From Candidatus Cloacimonadota bacterium (GTDB lineage Bacteria; Hydrothermota; E44-bin80), in assembly GCA_004376305.1 (NCBI GenBank), contig SOKD01000157.1, forward strand, positions 1-9,022: a stretch of DNA of 9,022 bases, written 5' to 3'. Position numbers and translations under genes: made by a program. A model generated the notes under the pieces. That model saw only the letters and a list, made by a program, of their open reading frames with translations. It made no database searches and was not told where the DNA came from. Below, piece after piece: positions 6,349 to 9,022 of the stretch. Each line of letters opens with the position of its first letter. The first letter of the stretch is position 1.

Positions 6349-8385
6349 TTAATTAAGCCGCGCAAATACTGGTGCCAGTACCAGCGAAATAACACTCATC
6401 AATTTTATCAGAATGTTAATCGACGGACCTACAGTGTCCTTTAGTGGATCACCGACCGTATCACCAATAACCGCTGCTTTGTGCGCGGGGCTATTTTTTC
6501 CTCCAAAATGACCATCTTCAATATATTTTTTTGCATTATCAAGAGCCGCACCAGCATTTGCTGTATAGATTCCAAGCATAAATCCGGTTATGAGGGCACC
6601 CATAAGAAAACCAGCAAGTGAAACTGGTCCAAGTGTAAATCCAATAAGAACCGGAACAACAATAGCGAAGATCCCCGGTACGATCATGTTGTTAATTGCC
6701 CCTTTTGTAGCAATGTCAACACACCTTGTCGCATCTGCTTCGGCTTTTCCCTCCATAAGTCCCTTTATTTCTTTAAACTGTCTCCTCACCTCATTTACAA
6801 TTCTAAATGAAAGCTTGGCAACAGCGCTGGCGAGCATCGAAGAGAAAAGGAATGGTATCATTCCTCCTATAAGCAAACCAGCAATAAGTTTTGGATCTTC
6901 CAGATTCAGAATAAACTCGCCTTTTATATTTGAAATGGTTACAATGAAAGCGGTTATCAAACCAAGAGCGGCAAATGCCGCTGAACCAATTGCAAAGCCT
7001 TTCCCTATCGCAGCTGTTGTATTTCCAACGGCATCAAGCTTGTCGGTAATGCTTCTTACCTGAGGTTCAAGCTTTGCCATTTCGGCAATCCCCCCAGCAT
7101 TATCGACAACCGGACCGTAGGAATCCACAGAAAGTGTGATTCCGAGAATGGAGAGCATACCAAGCGCCGCCAGAGCAACTCCATACATTCCAGAAAAATA
7201 AAAACTGACAAGAAGCGCTCCACTAATTGCCAGAACCGGAAAAACCGTTGATTGCATCCCAATCGAAAGTCCGTTTACCACCACAATTGCCGGACCTGTT
7301 TGAGCAGATTCAGCAAGCTTTTTTACTATCCAGAATTTTTCACTGGAGAAGAATTCGCTTACCAATCCAATAACAAGCCCTGTAATAAGTCCGGACAGAA
7401 TTGCCCAGAATGGTCCAAGACCGCCGTACATCCGACTACCTTCACTGAAGGAAATATTCAAGAATTTGACAATCAAGAAGCTACCAATAATCATTATGGC
7501 AGCACTTGTATAAACTCCAAGATTAAGCGAATTCTGAGGGCTTTTCACCGGCAGTATTTTCACCATCAGAACACCCAGGATTGACGCCACTATCCCGAAG
7601 GCAGCAATAAAAAGGGGAAGATCAACTAACTTGCTTCCGATAAAAGTGAAACTAATTCCTATTGCAATACAAGCAATAATCGACTCCACATAAGATTCTA
7701 AAAGGTCTGCTCCAAGCCCCGCTATATCTCCTACATTATCACCAACATTGTCAGCTATAACTGCCGCATTCCTCGGGTCGTCTTCGGGAATACCTTGCTC
7801 AACCTTCCCGACAAGATCGGCTCCCATATCGGCTGCCTTGGTAAATATCCCTCCTCCTGCACGAGCGAAGAGTGCAAGGAGCGATGCACCCATAGCATAA
7901 CCGGTAATATTCAAAGGATTACCTTTGAATAAAACGTAGACAATTACAAAACCCAAAAGGCCGATCCCAACAATCGAGAGACCAGTAACTGCACCAGAAG
8001 AAAAGGATACCTCAAGAGCTGGTCTTAATCCAGTCATTGCAGCTGCGGCTGTCCGCGAATTTGCCCTTGTCCCTACCCACATGGCAAGATATCCTGCCAG
8101 AGCAGAAACCGTTGTACCTATAAAAAAGGAAATTGCAGTCTTCCAGTTAATACCGATATCAAAGAAATAACCGAACAGAGTAAAAGCAATCATTATAACT
8201 ATAACAACGAATCCAACAATGGTGTATTCCCTCCTCAGGAAGATTTGAGCACCTTCCTGGATTGCTTTCGATACCTTCACCATGAGCTCATTTCCCTGCT
8301 GTTTTCTCATAATAGAAAGTGAGAGAAAAAAAACAGTAACAATTGACAAAATCGCTGCAAGGAGAGCAGCGTGAATTGCTGTCAT
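6349..8385 (-). CDS. hppA: K+-dependent membrane-bound pyrophosphatase (Na+ and/or H+ pump)
   Basis: This membrane pump (678 residues, about 16 transmembrane segments) hydrolyses cytoplasmic pyrophosphate and exports cations. The catalytic motifs are intact: [11 protein letters not shown] (187-197), EDDPRN (201-206), DNVGDNVGD (212-220) and, near the C-terminus, [10 protein letters not shown] (616-625) and [15 protein letters not shown] (641-655). [10 protein letters not shown] (454-463) has Ala458 and Gly461 where K+-independent enzymes have Lys and Thr, so it should need K+. In transmembrane helix 6, [10 protein letters not shown] (226-235), Glu occurs both at E230 (the place used by Na+ pumps such as that of Thermotoga) and at E234 (the place used by plant-type H+ pumps). 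The pumped ion is therefore uncertain; Na+ is my first guess because of K+ dependence. Its ATG overlaps the pth stop (ATGA) after AGGAAGG. Its location inside a ribosomal-protein operon is unusual. Confidence 0.97.
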   Translation of the reverse strand: MTAIHAALLAAILSIVTVFFLSLSIMRKQQGNELMVKVSKAIQEGAQIFLRREYTIVGFVVIVIMIAFTLFGYFFDIGINWKTAISFFIGTTVSALAGYLAMWVGTRANSRTAAAAMTGLRPALEVSFSSGAVTGLSIVGIGLLGFVIVYVLFKGNPLNITGYAMGASLLALFARAGGGIFTKAADMGADLVGKVEQGIPEDDPRNAAVIADNVGDNVGDIAGLGADLLESYVESIIACIAIGISFTFIGSKLVDLPLFIAAFGIVASILGVLMVKILPVKSPQNSLNLGVYTSAAIMIIGSFLIVKFLNISFSEGSRMYGGLGPFWAILSGLITGLVIGLVSEFFSSEKFWIVKKLAESAQTGPAIVVVNGLSIGMQSTVFPVLAISGALLVSFYFSGMYGVALAALGMLSILGITLSVDSYGPVVDNAGGIAEMAKLEPQVRSITDKLDAVGNTTAAIGKGFAIGSAAFAALGLITAFIVTISNIKGEFILNLEDPKLIAGLLIGGMIPFLFSSMLASAVAKLSFRIVNEVRRQFKEIKGLMEGKAEADATRCVDIATKGAINNMIVPGIFAIVVPVLIGFTLGPVSLAGFLMGALITGFMLGIYTANAGAALDNAKKYIEDGHFGGKNSPAHKAAVIGDTVGDPLKDTVGPSINILIKLMSVISLVLAPVFARLN

Positions 8386-8966
8386 TCTACCTTCCTATTC
8401 GTGTTGTTCATTGCTGTATCTATACCTTCTTCACACCAGATTCTGATTGCATCTATGGCTTCATCAATGATGTTGGGGATCTCCTTTTTTTCTTCCCCTG
8501 CAAAATTTAAAAGTACATACTCAGTCATCGGAAGTTCATTTTCCGGTTTTCCAATGCCAATTCGTAATCGTGGAAAATCATCTGCTTCAAGATGGTAAAT
8601 CACTGATGCAAGCCCTTTATGTCCCCCATCCGTACCGCTCTTTCTCATGCGAAGGAAACCAAAAGGAAGGTTAATGTCATCAAGAACCATGAGCATATTT
8701 TCATTATCAATATGAAAACTGTTCTTTGCTTCACGTACTGAAATTCCTGAGAGATTCATAAATGTTAATGGCTTGAGGAGTTTAAGCGAGTATGTGTCGC
8801 ATGAAATTTCACCAAAGATGTATTTTCCTTTTCCAGGTTTCAGAGTCATTTTTTCATTTGCTGCCATTCTGTCAATTACCATATAACCTATATTGTGCCT
8901 TGTCCATACAAAATCTTTACCAGGATTACCAAGTCCACAAATAAGTTTACCTGTCAGAGATATTAT
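8382..8966 (-). CDS. pth: Peptidyl-tRNA hydrolase, probable ATA start
   Basis: Pth cleaves peptidyl-tRNA that drops off ribosomes, freeing the tRNA. The conserved N-terminus KLICGLGNPGKDF and the catalytic TRHN (22-25 here, His24) are present. So are FMNLSG, VLDDINLPFG with the second catalytic Asp, and GTDGGHKGLAS, where Lys replaces the Asn of E. coli (basic residues there occur in other bacteria, as I recall). Counted from 8966 it has 194 residues, normal for the family. No ATG, GTG or TTG precedes the GLGNPG motif in frame; the first ATG, at 8882, would remove that motif and the catalytic His. ATA at 8966 is seven bases after AGGAGG and overlaps the rplY stop as ATAA; ATA at 8963 and CTG at 8957 are poorer alternatives. 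The end overlaps hppA (ATGA). Function is secure; the start is inference. Confidence 0.93.
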   Translation of the reverse strand: MISLTGKLICGLGNPGKDFVWTRHNIGYMVIDRMAANEKMTLKPGKGKYIFGEISCDTYSLKLLKPLTFMNLSGISVREAKNSFHIDNENMLMVLDDINLPFGFLRMRKSGTDGGHKGLASVIYHLEADDFPRLRIGIGKPENELPMTEYVLLNFAGEEKKEIPNIIDEAIDAIRIWCEEGIDTAMNNTNRKVE

Positions 8967-9022
8967 TTTTCTCCCTCCTGCTTTTTTTCCTTTTCCTCTT
9001 TCTCTTCTTTTACTTCCTCCCC
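8963..9022 (-). CDS. rplY: C-terminal end of probable ribosomal protein L25 (CTC/TL5 type), 5' part outside the window
   Basis: Only 19 codons and a TAA stop are visible. They encode a tail made almost entirely of Glu and Lys. Long L25 proteins of the CTC/TL5 type, which bind 5S rRNA, commonly end in such a tail, and rplY followed directly by pth is a very frequent gene pair. The identification rests on that context and composition, because no folded domain is in view. The AGGAGG used by pth is part of this coding tail, and the stop overlaps the proposed pth start. Confidence 0.6.
   Translation of the reverse strand, partial: GEEVKEEKEEKEKKQEGEK
8974..8979 (-). promoter_or_regulatory. Ribosome binding site that decides the pth start
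   Basis: A perfect AGGAGG lies within the last codons of the L25 tail. It is seven bases from ATA at 8966, ten from ATA at 8963 and sixteen from CTG at 8957. Only the first has ideal spacing, which is the main reason for choosing it. Confidence 0.7.

Noticed and set aside
6590..7063. A 157-codon open frame on the plus strand opposite hppA.
   Set aside because: It is antisense to strongly conserved hppA motifs, has no ribosome site and shows no recognisable protein features.
8382..8882. A shorter pth starting at ATG 8882.
   Set aside because: It would delete GLGNPG and the catalytic TRHN motif, both clearly encoded upstream in the same frame.
1..9022. A CRISPR array, transposon, phage gene, toxin-antitoxin pair or defence island.
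   Set aside because: I saw no repeat-spacer pattern, transposase, terminal inverted repeats or defence-type domains on either strand.

Overview
This is ordinary-looking bacterial chromosome, AT-rich by eye (roughly 40% G+C), with tightly packed genes. No phage, insertion sequence, CRISPR, tRNA or rRNA is visible. Ten of the twelve genes lie on the minus strand in one run, read from position 9022 down to 1827. The order is the end of a probable ribosomal protein L25 (rplY), pth, hppA, rpsF, ssb, rpsR, rplI, a DUF3307 membrane protein, a DUF151 'bifunctional nuclease' protein, and a large TPR protein that is probably envelope-anchored. The core rplY-pth and rpsF-ssb-rpsR-rplI order is widespread in bacteria. 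A K+-dependent membrane pyrophosphatase between pth and rpsF is the unusual part. I cannot name the organism. The proteins look like those of an uncultivated anaerobic lineage (WOR-3/Stahlbacteria or another FCB-like phylum would fit), but that is an impression, not a demonstration.

Layout. Positions 1-695 (minus) hold a sirtuin NAD-dependent deacylase cut by the window edge. Positions 696-852 are the divergent intergenic region, with a candidate promoter in each direction. Positions 853-1722 (plus) hold a Rossmann/DUF2520 dehydrogenase-like protein. Positions 1723-1826 are a convergent gap with a hairpin that could stop transcription from both sides. From 1827 to 9022 runs the minus-strand operon. 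Most of its junctions are overlaps or near-zero gaps (4, 4, -14, 8, -128, -34, 0, 1 and 4 nt from rplY/pth to DUF151/TPR, where a negative value is a gap), which implies translational coupling and one long transcript. Its promoter lies beyond position 9022. The only sizeable gap is 128 nt between ssb and rpsR, which holds a small GC-rich hairpin and a short CAGAGA repeat.

How the genes fit together. L25, S6, S18 and L9 are ribosome components. Pth recycles peptidyl-tRNA released by stalled ribosomes, and SSB protects single-stranded DNA. HppA hydrolyses the pyrophosphate made by tRNA charging and nucleic-acid synthesis and uses it to pump Na+ and/or H+. The cluster therefore joins growth-related information processing to disposal of its by-product. 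The distal DUF3307, DUF151 and TPR genes ride on the same transcript with unknown roles.

The most notable detail is that pth has no ATG, GTG or TTG start that would keep its conserved N-terminus. The best-placed initiator is an ATA codon overlapping the rplY stop (ATAA), seven bases after a perfect AGGAGG. A single G-to-A change from a standard ATGA overlap would produce exactly this. I found no evidence for a wholly new biological system in this window.
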